Virus record (IMG/VR): IMGVR_UViG_3300040815_001139
Span: 1-22,726 of that record
Strand: one strand, 5' to 3'
Length of the DNA stretch: 22,726 bases
From: a virus
Positions 1 to 7,875 of the stretch are shown piece after piece (position 1 is the stretch's first letter; the number at the start of each line of letters is the position of its first letter). The position numbers and the translations under genes are program-made. The notes under the pieces were generated by a model. That model had not been told where the DNA came from and did no database searches. It worked only from the letters and a program-made list of their open reading frames with translations.

Positions 1-337
1 CCTGTCTTTGGACTTGTGATCCAACTGACTTGGCTACTTGGTTAGTTATATCGTCCCTTACTGTTACAGTAATTTGTTCCCAAGCATGTTTACCTTGTAG
101 GTAACTTCTTGAGTTATAACTATCAATAATTATTTCTTCATAAGTAATTTTAGGTCTAGTAACGTTCTGTACATTTTGAGTCAATATTTTTGCCTCTGGT
201 GAACCACCAAAGTTGTTTAAAAAACTAACCCTAAATCTATACTTCAGTTTCGGCATTAAAATACCGGAACCAGTTGCACCCGTTACCGGAACTCCAAACT
301 TACTCTTAGTTTCGTTTGTTGCACTTGATACTGCCAT
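1..337 (-). CDS. gp19: Tail tube protein, gp19-like (C-terminus outside window)
   Basis: My translation gives 112 codons from the ATG at 337 down to the window edge, where the gene is cut. The product begins MAVSSATNETKSKFGVP. It continues with a beta-rich segment (KLKYRFRVSFLNNFGG, then QNVTRPKITYEE and HAWEQITVTVRDD) typical of the N-terminal half of T4-like gp19, which polymerises into the inner tail tube inside the sheath. Recognition is from memory of the family, supported by its place downstream of the sheath gene on the same strand. The start is fixed by AGGAGA five bases before the ATG and by a late promoter box about 30 bases upstream, the same layout as the sheath gene. The 192-aa early cassette separates it from gp18; the two are usually adjacent in T4-like phages. 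Confidence 0.8.
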   Translation of the reverse strand, partial: MAVSSATNETKSKFGVPVTGATGSGILMPKLKYRFRVSFLNNFGGSPEAKILTQNVQNVTRPKITYEEIIIDSYNSRSYLQGKHAWEQITVTVRDDITNQVAKSVGSQVQRQ

Positions 338-342
338 ATTGT

Positions 343-376
343 TCTCCTAGAACTAAATTATATGCAAATATTTATC
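343..376 (-). promoter_or_regulatory. Late promoter box and ribosome site of gp19
   Basis: GATAAATA on the minus strand (369-376) matches the T4 late consensus TATAAATA in seven of eight positions. It is followed by a leader of about 25 bases and AGGAGA (343-348), five bases before the ATG. This long-leader layout is shared with gp18 and the lipoprotein gene. Confidence 0.75.
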
Positions 377-419
377 ATTTCTAGCCAGATTTAATTAACA
401 AGTGTTTTAATTTTGCCAC

Positions 420-446
420 AAAAAAAGGGCAATTACATGCCCTTTT
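420..446 (-). terminator. Rho-independent terminator after the 192-aa gene
   Basis: On the minus strand, AAAAGGGCA pairs with TGCCCTTTT (9 bp, 6-nt loop) and is followed by seven T residues. It lies 16 bases past the stop of the 192-aa gene. The plus-strand T tract is short, so it probably works mainly in the minus direction. Its stem shares GGGCA with the terminator at 1115-1142. Confidence 0.85.
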
Positions 447-461
447 CATGCTCTTTCTCCC

Positions 462-1040
462 CTATGCTGACTCTTTTATTCTGTTTATAGCAACATCTCC
501 GCTCTCTATAATAGCAGTAATGTCTGTAAAACCGTAACTTTCAACTAAAAAGTATCTAGTTTGTGGAACTATATCAGCAACTTCCATTACTTCATAACCT
601 ACTTGTGGAACTTCAGCAATAATGTCACCAACTGATAGTGAATGCATGTTTCTGTATTCAATAGTTTTACCATCTCTTACAAAAGATTTCATTGTGTAAC
701 CTGATACATGACTATCAAACACAACATCTTCCATTGTGTCTTCATCTAAGTATTGTTGGTTAAGTATAGCAAATACTTCATTTTTACTTTTAACAGTATA
801 ATCTATATCACCATCTGATAACCCATTGTATCTGCCATCTACTTCACATACTTTTGTATAGTGTGAGAAAAACTCTGCTTTAAAGTTTATTTTTCTGTCA
901 TCGCCTCTGCCATGCATAGTTTCCATTTTTGCATGATATAGTGGATATTTTTTAGCGGCGCCTGTGTGTCCGCCATCGTTTGAATTGACGTAATCGTGTA
1001 TTTCGTCAGTTACTTGGATTTGATAAATGTTGTATTGCAT
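462..1040 (-). CDS. Unknown 192-aa early protein between gp18 and gp19
   Basis: I do not recognise this protein with certainty. It is acidic and soluble-looking, with no signal peptide or membrane segment. The C-terminal part (about residues 128-175) contains MHSLSVGDIIAEV followed by YFLVESYGF. This resembles the SLSVGDV...Y.V...GF pattern in YodL-like and related small proteins of phages and mobile elements; that link is weak. The N-terminus has YVNSNDGGH. It forms a self-contained unit: its own TTGACA/TATAAT promoter, a GGGAG ribosome site about five bases before the ATG, and a terminator just past the stop. The sigma70-type promoter suggests early expression, unlike the structural genes on either side. 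Confidence 0.75.
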   Translation of the reverse strand: MQYNIYQIQVTDEIHDYVNSNDGGHTGAAKKYPLYHAKMETMHGRGDDRKINFKAEFFSHYTKVCEVDGRYNGLSDGDIDYTVKSKNEVFAILNQQYLDEDTMEDVVFDSHVSGYTMKSFVRDGKTIEYRNMHSLSVGDIIAEVPQVGYEVMEVADIVPQTRYFLVESYGFTDITAIIESGDVAINRIKESA

Positions 1041-1074
1041 AAATGACTCCCATCTTTTTATTTAATATACAACT

Positions 1075-1102
1075 ATTATAGCAAATATCCTGATATTGTC
1101 AA
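1075..1102 (-). promoter_or_regulatory. Sigma70-type early promoter of the 192-aa gene
   Basis: Minus strand: TTGACA (1097-1102), a 16-base spacer, then TATAAT (1075-1080). Both hexamers are perfect consensus. The spacer holds an inverted repeat, ATATC-AG-GATAT, that could bind a dimeric regulator. The promoter starts only about a dozen bases past the gp18 terminator. Confidence 0.85.
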
Positions 1103-1114
1103 GCCTTTAGTCAT

Positions 1115-1142
1115 AAAAAAAGGGCAGTAAAAACTGCCCTTT
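1115..1142 (-). terminator. Rho-independent terminator of gp18
   Basis: Minus strand: AAAGGGCAGT pairs with ACTGCCCTTT (10 bp) around a four-base loop, followed by seven T residues. It lies 16 bases past the gp18 stop codon. It insulates the heavily transcribed sheath gene from the early cassette behind it. Confidence 0.9.
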
Positions 1143-1158
1143 AGTAAGTTTAATTAAC

Positions 1159-3915
1159 TTATGCTGTTGAGCCCAAAGTATTTTGGATTCTGATCGGTAT
1201 GTAAATAAACTCTACTGCCTTCACTGGTTGTACAGCGATGTCAATGTATAGTTCGTTTCTATCGATTCTAGCCGCCGTGTTATTTGTTGTATCACAAACT
1301 GTGACAAAATCAAATAGTCCACGTTGTTGTACTAACTGAGCTAGTAATCTGTCTACAACTACCTTAGCATTTGCTCTAGTAACTTCGTCGTTTGGTTCAA
1401 ACAAGAAAGGTTTCACTGCATCATCAAGTTGTTCTCTGATGTATATAACCAATCTTGAAACATTAACTCTATCCAATGCACTTGAAACTGAGTTAAGTGT
1501 TTTCTGTCCAAATACTGCAATTCCTCTTCCTGGGAAGTTTCCAATTGGGTTAATTTTGTTAAGGTAAAGACTGTCTCTTTGTCCTTCACTTAAACTAACT
1601 GCTTGGAATTCTCCAGTAGTTGCATCAAGGTATCCTGTAGAAGTTGCGTTGTTTACAACACCTCTTTGGAAACCTGCTGGTGCAAACCAAGGGAAAGCAA
1701 CTGAGTCGTTAAATGCAATAGTTCTTAATGCCATATGAGAAGCAGGTACCATGATAGTTGAACCATCTAAGTTTGTTGCTAATCCATGTGGGTAGTAAAC
1801 TGCCGCCTGTGATGATGAGCTAATTAAACCATCTTCACCGTTTTCAGTTGCTACTGAACTATTTGTTGCCCAATTCTGAGTGCTTGTTGCATCTGAAGCC
1901 AATCTTAGTGGAGCGTCTGCTATAGCAAATACTGTATCTTTTCTGTTCACACTTAAAGATAACATTTCATCTAAACACTCTGTATAACCAGGTACCGCAA
2001 CTATATTAAATCTATTAGTTTCATTTAATATTTCTTGGTTAGACACTAGTTGTGATTGTAAGGCAGTTACAACAACTTTACGTTGAGCTTTACGCATCAT
2101 GTATGGTGAACCATCAGCCTTATTACCTGAATAGTCTTTCCATAAATTTTCTGATAAGTCATACTGTTTAACGTTACCTACTGAAGCCATTTTGTTCCAT
2201 GCTAACATGTTAGCCGGATATAAAGCCGCATTTGGTAAACCGTTTGTTGTAGAAATTAAACTACCTGTTTTACTTGCTCTAAAGTCACCAAATAAGATAC
2301 CGTCGCTAGTAACTTGGTCTGCATTATCTACTAATACCCAAGTTGAACTTGCTGATCTCTTATAGATTTTAGGGAAGTTTTCTAAATCGCTACTATCAAT
2401 CCATAAATCACCACTTGCTAGACCTGTTGAGCCATCACTTTGTGTTGTTGGAGCACTTGCGGCAAACTGTACATCGCCTGAGTAAGTTGCCCATGTTCCA
2501 GCATTTTGATATAACATATCAATATTAGTGTTAGCAACGTTGTTATCGTACCATAAAGTACCTTCAACTGCTGATCCAGTAATTGCTGTATCTTTTGCTT
2601 CATAACTTAAACTTGCAAAGTTACTGTAAGTACCTGCAGTGATGTTTATGTCTGAAGGAGTGTATCCTGACACATTACCTGCTGTAATTCCAATATCTTT
2701 TCCATCTGAAGTAGTAATTGTAACTTTACCATCAACATTACTTGCACTTGCAGTTGTACTGTTTATTCCGGTTGCACCATTGATACTTGCAACTATTTCA
2801 TCTACTGATACTGAACTTACGTTTGCACCTGCAAATGTTACTGGAATATCTGCCGCACCATTAATACTTAAATTAATAGATACTTTACTAGCATGTGTAC
2901 TAAAGTCAATTCCATCAGTTAATGCACTTGAACTTGCAACTGAAAGTGTTGCACTTCCGTTATGTCTTTTTAAAGTAATACTTGCTGTTGTACCACCATC
3001 TGCCCATAAATCACCAATTACAGGTGAAGTATAAGTATCTGTATATACAACACTTGAATGCTCTTCCATTACAATATTTTCTGTTGTAAAAGCATTTGTA
3101 GTTGTTGAGTATTCTTTAACAATTATATTTGAGCCATTATTGGCAGGTGTTTCTTGTAAAAATACATCACCTGTTGTTAAAGCACCGCCACCTTTCTTAA
3201 GTGTAGGTATTGCTAAATGACTTGCAAATTGGAAGTCACCCGCAGAACCTGATACAGCACTTGACCAATCACTTGCTCCAACATTATACCAAACACCTGA
3301 AATTTTTTCATAAAAATCAACGGTTGGTTTAGTTGAGCCACTGTTTGTGTAATATGTAACTGCAAAGTCACCGTTTACACCAAATGCTGTTTTTGGTTTA
3401 CCTGTTCCTGAATCAGTTTCTGATGCAGTAGGTTTTTTAATTGTTTGTAACACCCATGCTGTACCATTCCAACGTTTTAACCCCCATGAAGTTAAACTTG
3501 TGTCTAACCAGTAGGCTCCGTTTGCTGGTGCTTTTGTAGGTGCTGTTGAACTTGCTGAAAGTTCATCTAAGTCTATGTCTGCTCTTAATACATACGCTCT
3601 GTTGGCTATGCCAAGGAAACTGTATGCGGCCATAAGACCATATTCATTCTGTTCACTACCGTGTAAAGGTGTAGAACCACTCTTTTTAAAGACTGGGTTA
3701 CCAAAATTTTGCAGTAACTCTCTTTGTGAAGTGATTTGATACAACTTTCCGGCTGTTGCTGATGTTGTATATGGTGCTGTAGATGTTCCTTCTGGGGCGG
3801 TTTTATCTTGTGCAGTTGCAATCACAATTAATGGGACTGAACCTGCACCAGCGGCCGCGTAAAACGATTCATCTGATACACTTATACTTACACCAGGGCT
3901 TATTAATGTTGCCAT
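1159..3915 (-). CDS. gp18: Contractile tail sheath protein, gp18-like, with large insertion
   Basis: This is the sheath subunit that contracts around the tail tube to inject DNA. The N-terminus (MATLISPGVSISVSDES) and the C-terminal third (about 600-918, including the ERG-like FPGRGIAVFGQKTLN segment and VNVSRLVIYIREQL) are typical of T4-like sheaths. At 918 residues it is well above T4 gp18 (659). The extra length is mostly an insertion at about 125-545. That insertion holds repeated GxxWxD...W modules (GAYWLD at 133, GDLWAD at 301, GTLWYD at 452, GDLWID at 502). It also holds a Ser/Thr-rich beta region at 345-415 that resembles the flagellin 'IN' motif. The insertion probably decorates the outside of the sheath. 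Expression is from a late box at 3961-3968 and AGGAGA five bases before the ATG; the gene ends at a strong terminator. Confidence 0.92.
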   Translation of the reverse strand: MATLISPGVSISVSDESFYAAAGAGSVPLIVIATAQDKTAPEGTSTAPYTTSATAGKLYQITSQRELLQNFGNPVFKKSGSTPLHGSEQNEYGLMAAYSFLGIANRAYVLRADIDLDELSASSTAPTKAPANGAYWLDTSLTSWGLKRWNGTAWVLQTIKKPTASETDSGTGKPKTAFGVNGDFAVTYYTNSGSTKPTVDFYEKISGVWYNVGASDWSSAVSGSAGDFQFASHLAIPTLKKGGGALTTGDVFLQETPANNGSNIIVKEYSTTTNAFTTENIVMEEHSSVVYTDTYTSPVIGDLWADGGTTASITLKRHNGSATLSVASSSALTDGIDFSTHASKVSINLSINGAADIPVTFAGANVSSVSVDEIVASINGATGINSTTASASNVDGKVTITTSDGKDIGITAGNVSGYTPSDINITAGTYSNFASLSYEAKDTAITGSAVEGTLWYDNNVANTNIDMLYQNAGTWATYSGDVQFAASAPTTQSDGSTGLASGDLWIDSSDLENFPKIYKRSASSTWVLVDNADQVTSDGILFGDFRASKTGSLISTTNGLPNAALYPANMLAWNKMASVGNVKQYDLSENLWKDYSGNKADGSPYMMRKAQRKVVVTALQSQLVSNQEILNETNRFNIVAVPGYTECLDEMLSLSVNRKDTVFAIADAPLRLASDATSTQNWATNSSVATENGEDGLISSSSQAAVYYPHGLATNLDGSTIMVPASHMALRTIAFNDSVAFPWFAPAGFQRGVVNNATSTGYLDATTGEFQAVSLSEGQRDSLYLNKINPIGNFPGRGIAVFGQKTLNSVSSALDRVNVSRLVIYIREQLDDAVKPFLFEPNDEVTRANAKVVVDRLLAQLVQQRGLFDFVTVCDTTNNTAARIDRNELYIDIAVQPVKAVEFIYIPIRIQNTLGSTA

Positions 3916-3920
3916 GTTGT

Positions 3921-3968
3921 TCTCCTAAAGTTTATATTAGTACTAATAATATAGTAATAGTATTTATC
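3921..3968 (-). promoter_or_regulatory. Late promoter box and ribosome site of gp18
   Basis: GATAAATA on the minus strand (3961-3968) lies 45 bases before the ATG, and AGGAGA (3921-3926) lies five bases before it. The leader is AT-rich and has no strong hairpin that I can find. Confidence 0.75.
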
Positions 3969-4019
3969 AGAATTGCGTATTTCTGCGTTTTTACGAGTAT
4001 TGAGCTGTATTATGCTGTA

Positions 4020-4682
4020 TTATACTAATTTTAGAGTTTGTTTGAATTCACCAGTTTTCCAATCTCTGATACCTTCAACTTGTTTGGCTAGATCTTCGAG
4101 GGTTCCATTATTATCTATAATGTAATCAACTGGGTAGCCTGCCCAATTCCATTCACTCTCATGAACATCTCTGTATTTTGTTTGCATGATTTTTCTGCTT
4201 ACAACGTTTTCGTGTGCCGTCTTTGCTGTTTCAAACCATTCAGGAAGACCACCACGTTGTACCCAAATAATTACACCGCCCATTTTTTTAATTAAATCTA
4301 ATTCATTTCTAAATCTTGCGTCACTTACAACTACACAAGATGAATTTGTATGCTGTTTTCTTATGCGATATTCCAAACTGTTAAGCCAAATATCCTGATC
4401 AAAATGATTTCTAAGTACATCAGTACCTAGTAATTGTAGGGCCAGTCTGGGAGTAAAATGTGGTACACCTAATTTTTTTGTCCAGAACATGTCCGGTGTT
4501 TCTCTGAAATCTCTGCTTTCAACAGTATCACCTTCCAGCATGGATCTTTCCCAACCAAAAATACTGGAACATAAATCTTTTAAGGGGGCGGCGAAACTGT
4601 CATGGACACAACCTCGTTCTACAAACATATTGGCTACTGTATCTTTGCCACTGCCTATAAAACCGGTTATTCCTATTAACAT
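4020..4682 (-). CDS. gp1: Deoxynucleoside monophosphate kinase (gp1-like)
   Basis: It phosphorylates dNMPs to dNDPs for phage DNA synthesis. The P-loop is at residues 7-15 (GFIGSGKDT, with Lys13). SFAAPLKDL, LLGTDVLRNHFDQDIW and SDARFRNELDLI are typical of the T4 gp1/dNMP kinase family. Length is 220 residues, against 241 for T4 gp1. The start codon shares one base with the gp13 stop (TAATG), so translation is probably coupled to gp13. No promoter of its own is visible. Finding it in a late structural operon is notable for a nucleotide-metabolism enzyme but is common for gp1-type genes in marine T4-like phages. Confidence 0.88.
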   Translation of the reverse strand: MLIGITGFIGSGKDTVANMFVERGCVHDSFAAPLKDLCSSIFGWERSMLEGDTVESRDFRETPDMFWTKKLGVPHFTPRLALQLLGTDVLRNHFDQDIWLNSLEYRIRKQHTNSSCVVVSDARFRNELDLIKKMGGVIIWVQRGGLPEWFETAKTAHENVVSRKIMQTKYRDVHESEWNWAGYPVDYIIDNNGTLEDLAKQVEGIRDWKTGEFKQTLKLV

Positions 4683-5443
4683 TATCCTATCACAAATCCT
4701 AGAGGCGTGTTGCCTTCTTCAAAATTATGTAAACTTTCTCTTAATTTGTCTATTTCTGCTTGTCCTTCTGCCTTAAGAGTATCACCATTTAATGTAATTG
4801 CTCCACCGGCTCCAGGTAAACCTGAGCTATATTTACTTCTGGCTTCTCCTAACATAAGTTTACACATGGCTAATGCATATGAACCTAACCAATTAGATGC
4901 ATACACATCCTTAAGGAGAATGCTTTCTGGAACAAAATTATAAACACCTACAGCAATATCTTCTTCATGTCTAATATTACGCATAATTTTTAAGTTTTTA
5001 GTATTTTTATTCCAAATAAAGTTGTATTCACTACCAAACACACGACCAATAGTTTCTTTGTATTGTGCAAATGCATCAAATACTGCTAGTCCGCCTATTT
5101 GTCCTGCTTGTAGCATATACATATTGTTAAATGCTACATCAAATGGATCAAAGTTAGTACCTCCACCACTATTGGTGCCTATACCTCTACGGTATATACG
5201 TCTAACTTCCATAACTTCATCTGGTAAGGTATAATCTGTTTGTCCATCTATTGTTTCAATAAATATTATACTTTCTTCAACTGACCCTGAACTAAGTTGT
5301 CTATAAATACCGATAGCCTTATCTATACCAATATCATAATGTTCTCTGTCCAGTTCAACATCAACCATGCCGTCAGCCAAACGAAGTTGTAACTCTCTAA
5401 TAAGTTCTTCTCTACTTGCGTGTCCTATTTGATCTATTGCCAT
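4682..5443 (-). CDS. gp13: Neck protein gp13-like
   Basis: In T4, gp13 and gp14 form the neck that closes the filled head and joins it to the tail. This 253-residue product shows the features I associate with cyanophage-type gp13: N-terminal ASREELIRELQLRLADGMVDVEL, then a DYTLPDEVMEVRRIYR stretch and YASNWLGSYALAMCKLMLGEARSK. The GG-rich region around 95-100 looks like a surface loop. A late box (5449-5456) ends exactly five bases before the ATG, and there is no Shine-Dalgarno sequence. gp1 follows with a one-base overlap. Identification is from memory of the family. Confidence 0.75.
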   Translation of the reverse strand: MAIDQIGHASREELIRELQLRLADGMVDVELDREHYDIGIDKAIGIYRQLSSGSVEESIIFIETIDGQTDYTLPDEVMEVRRIYRRGIGTNSGGGTNFDPFDVAFNNMYMLQAGQIGGLAVFDAFAQYKETIGRVFGSEYNFIWNKNTKNLKIMRNIRHEEDIAVGVYNFVPESILLKDVYASNWLGSYALAMCKLMLGEARSKYSSGLPGAGGAITLNGDTLKAEGQAEIDKLRESLHNFEEGNTPLGFVIG

Positions 5444-5448
5444 GCTAC

Positions 5449-5456
5449 TATTTATC
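5449..5456 (-). promoter_or_regulatory. Late promoter box fused to gp13 start
   Basis: GATAAATA, then GTAGC, then ATG on the minus strand. The five-base gap puts the expected T4-type transcription start at the A of the ATG. Confidence 0.75.
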
Positions 5457-5466
5457 GTTTTCGTAA

Positions 5467-6627
5467 TTAAAATGCCTTAAGAATAATAGTATTATCATTA
5501 ATTCTGCCATTCATTTTAATACCTGTTGTAGTAAGCTCGTCAAATGCTTTTGCAAACTTAGTCTTCGCTTTTCCTGTCCAATTACTTATTTGCTCTTTAG
5601 GTTTACGCAATGTTTTTTGCACACTTGATTCTTCATCAAAATCTTGTATAGTTGTACCTTTTACCATCAGCCCTGAACCAGGTCTTGCTAAATTTTTAGG
5701 GTCTTTATTAATAGCATGATAAACACCTAGTTTTCTAGTCTTTGTATTGTATACCCAAATTTCATTTGCATTAACAATATCTGTAGGATGTATACTTGCT
5801 ATGCCTAGTTCACTATCATTAATCTGATACTTTAATTTTTTTATAATTGCATCTTTGCTTCTTGCTTTAGGCTTACGAGCTTTTCTTGTAGTAACCTTTG
5901 TTTGAATAGTAGTATCACATGCTGTATTAATCTTTTCAAAAAATTCTAGATACTCTTTACGTTGCTTGGCGGAAAAGTGTGAATACCCTTCTTTAATATC
6001 AGGATCACTCCATTCTTTAACCTCTAATGCTTCTTGGTATGCTGGCTCAAAATCTTCTTTTATGAGTTTGGCATGGGCGGCCTTTATCTCTGGTCTGTAT
6101 GATATAATATCTTTATATGGTTCAAAATCCTTTAATGTTAATTCCCCTTCAACTAAACAATCTAATTTATATTCCCAATCAGCACATAAACTTTCCACCT
6201 GCATTTTCATTCTTTCCTGAATGCTAATGACTTTTTTGCTAGTTTGTTGTGCTTTTTCTTTCTTTTCGGCAATTACACCTTTACCACGTTCTAACCATTC
6301 CTCTTTTCTTTTTTGTAAATGGTTTAAAGTGTTTTCAGGAATATAACCTAATTTATATTCAATAAATGTAGAGATTCCTGTAGCACTAAAGGCCCAATCT
6401 GGATTTGCTAAAACAAACTTTTGCTCTTCTTTAGTCCACCCTGACTTATCTTTAACCCAATTTCTAACAGAAGCAACTAATTTCTTTTTAGGTATTTCTG
6501 TTCTAACAAAATATTCACATCTATGAAATGCTTCTTCTTGTTCTTTTATGTCTGTAAGAGCCCTGAATGTTTGCCACTCAGGTTCTTTTGTAATATAGAT
6601 GCTACGTTGTTGTTTTCTTTTTGGCAT
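5467..6627 (-). CDS. Unknown 386-aa basic protein upstream of gp13
   Basis: I cannot assign a function. The protein is rich in Lys, Glu and Trp. It starts MPKRKQQRSIYITKEPEW and has a segment WVKDKSGWTKEEQKFVLANPDWAF-like (about 57-80), a coiled-coil-like charged helix at about 105-150, and a Lys/Arg-rich stretch TTRKARKPKARSKDAIIKK (about 246-264). A more ordered beta-like C-terminal domain follows, with IWVYNTKTRKLGVYHAI. Similar proteins of unknown role occur in marine T4-like phages as far as I recall. The basic middle could bind nucleic acid; that is inference. AAGGA lies about 12 bases before the ATG, overlapping the end of the 74-aa gene, so the two are likely co-transcribed. Confidence 0.7.
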   Translation of the reverse strand: MPKRKQQRSIYITKEPEWQTFRALTDIKEQEEAFHRCEYFVRTEIPKKKLVASVRNWVKDKSGWTKEEQKFVLANPDWAFSATGISTFIEYKLGYIPENTLNHLQKRKEEWLERGKGVIAEKKEKAQQTSKKVISIQERMKMQVESLCADWEYKLDCLVEGELTLKDFEPYKDIISYRPEIKAAHAKLIKEDFEPAYQEALEVKEWSDPDIKEGYSHFSAKQRKEYLEFFEKINTACDTTIQTKVTTRKARKPKARSKDAIIKKLKYQINDSELGIASIHPTDIVNANEIWVYNTKTRKLGVYHAINKDPKNLARPGSGLMVKGTTIQDFDEESSVQKTLRKPKEQISNWTGKAKTKFAKAFDELTTTGIKMNGRINDNTIILKAF

Positions 6628-6636
6628 GTGTGTTGT

Positions 6637-6861
6637 TCAATCCTTAAATAATTCTGGGTTTGGATCTGCATATAACATCTGTATTGCTATAGGCCATTTT
6701 TTAAACCCTATTATATCATTTTTATCTTTAAGTACGTTTTTTTGCTTAAAGAACTGAACAATACTTATCATTCCAGTAAATTTTCCTGCTTTTTCACCTG
6801 CTTTGAACATAAAATAACTATTTGCTACTACAAAAAGCAAAAATATAATACTAAAGTCCAT
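6637..6861 (-). CDS. Small membrane protein, 74 aa
   Basis: It has one hydrophobic N-terminal segment (MDFSIIFLLFVVANSYFMF, residues 1-19) followed by a short Lys-rich cytoplasmic-type tail, so it is probably a single-pass inner-membrane protein. Function is unknown. It has a clear AGGAG (6868-6872) and starts a transcription unit with an overlapping sigma70-type and late promoter (6885-6913). The 386-aa gene follows after a ten-base gap. Confidence 0.65.
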   Translation of the reverse strand: MDFSIIFLLFVVANSYFMFKAGEKAGKFTGMISIVQFFKQKNVLKDKNDIIGFKKWPIAIQMLYADPNPELFKD

Positions 6862-6884
6862 AGAAATCTCCTGTTAAAAAATTT

Positions 6885-6913
6885 AGTTTAACAAAAGACT
6901 ATTTATTTGTCAA
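6885..6913 (-). promoter_or_regulatory. Overlapping sigma70-type and late promoter
   Basis: Minus strand: TTGACA (6908-6913), a 17-base spacer, then TAAACT (6885-6890, four of six matches to TATAAT). A late-type box AATAAATA (6900-6907) sits inside the spacer. The same stretch could serve host polymerase early and the late sigma later. An AT-rich inverted repeat (6873-6892) overlaps the -10. Confidence 0.55.
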
Positions 6914-6918
6914 GAAAA

Positions 6919-7875
6919 TTATTTGCCGCGGCTGAAGTTTTTTCTCTGATTATGAGGTATGTTATTCTCTATAATATTTTTCCAAACAGCAATAGTTCTG
7001 TCTAACCCTTCACTAATACCTACTTTAGGAACCCATCCTAATCTTGTAGTGATCTTGTGGTTAGTGCTATTCAATAAATATATTTCTCCTGGTCTTTTAG
7101 GTTTGGTATTCCAATTTACATGTCCTTCCCAACCTAGTTTATCTGCAATTATTTTTACATAATCTTTAATTTTAATTGCATTATCAGGCCCTATACAAAA
7201 TATTTCTCCTGCACACTTGTCAGGATTATTTATAACTAATTCCCAAACATCTAGTAGATCATCTATATATATGAAGTTTCTGTATGGCTCACCATAACCC
7301 AAATTAATTTCCTTTGGATCTTTGAGCATTTGTGTAATAATTTGTTCAGTTACAAAGAAGTCATTATCCTTTCTACCGTATGCATTTGTTTGTCTAATTG
7401 CAGTAAATGGTAGCCCATAACTTCTGTGTGCATATTCTAAATACTTTTCACAGCCATATTTTGCAACGGCGTAGGGGGCATTGGGATTAGGAGGTGTTGC
7501 TTCATTAAATGCAATAATACCTTCTTCTTTACCATCTCGTATAATATCACTAATAGGTTGCCAGCCGTACACTTCCATTGTACTTGCAAATACAAAGTTT
7601 TTTAAATTAGGCAGTTCTTTTGCAACTTCTATCAGATTGACTGTGCCAGTATAGTTAATGTCACTAAATGCTATCTGCTCATAGAAGCTCTGTTCTACTT
7701 CTGTTCTTGCCGCCAAATGCACAATAATCTCAGGATCAAATGTTGATATTTGCATAGCAACTTTGGAATGGTCTCTTAAATCTTCTGTTAAAAATCCTAG
7801 CTCATGTTTATCTTTTAATCTAGCCACCATGTGCTGACCTATAAAACCGTCTGCGCCTGTTATAAAAATTCTCAT
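6919..7875 (-). CDS. NAD-dependent sugar epimerase/dehydratase (extended SDR)
   Basis: This is an extended short-chain dehydrogenase/reductase that acts on nucleotide sugars, of the UDP-glucose 4-epimerase/GDP-mannose dehydratase type. The Rossmann GxxGxxG is at residues 7-13 (GADGFIG). The catalytic Tyr135 and Lys139 are in YAVAK, and the active-site Ser/Thr is in FASTMEVYG (96-104). Its 318 residues are normal for the family. The exact substrate cannot be read from sequence. It is the last gene of the minus enzyme arm and overlaps the upstream oxygenase gene by four bases (ATGA), so translation is coupled. It could supply a sugar for the glycosyltransferase-like protein near 22 kb or for surface modification; that is inference. 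Confidence 0.88.
   Translation of the reverse strand: MRIFITGADGFIGQHMVARLKDKHELGFLTEDLRDHSKVAMQISTFDPEIIVHLAARTEVEQSFYEQIAFSDINYTGTVNLIEVAKELPNLKNFVFASTMEVYGWQPISDIIRDGKEEGIIAFNEATPPNPNAPYAVAKYGCEKYLEYAHRSYGLPFTAIRQTNAYGRKDNDFFVTEQIITQMLKDPKEINLGYGEPYRNFIYIDDLLDVWELVINNPDKCAGEIFCIGPDNAIKIKDYVKIIADKLGWEGHVNWNTKPKRPGEIYLLNSTNHKITTRLGWVPKVGISEGLDRTIAVWKNIIENNIPHNQRKNFSRGK

Noticed and set aside
341-353. Small hairpin GTTCT-AGG-AGAAC covering the gp19 ribosome site
   Set aside because: Only five base pairs with a three-base loop, and the same context before gp18 does not form it. Not enough to claim a translation switch.
2639-3034. Plus-strand open frame of 131 codons inside gp18
   Set aside because: It is antisense to the insertion repeats of a well-supported gene and has no promoter or ribosome site; a shadow frame.
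4004-4023. Two copies of GCTGTATTAT in tandem after the dNMP kinase gene
   Set aside because: Ten-base AT-rich direct repeat with no dyad or T tract. Probably chance or slippage; not a terminator.
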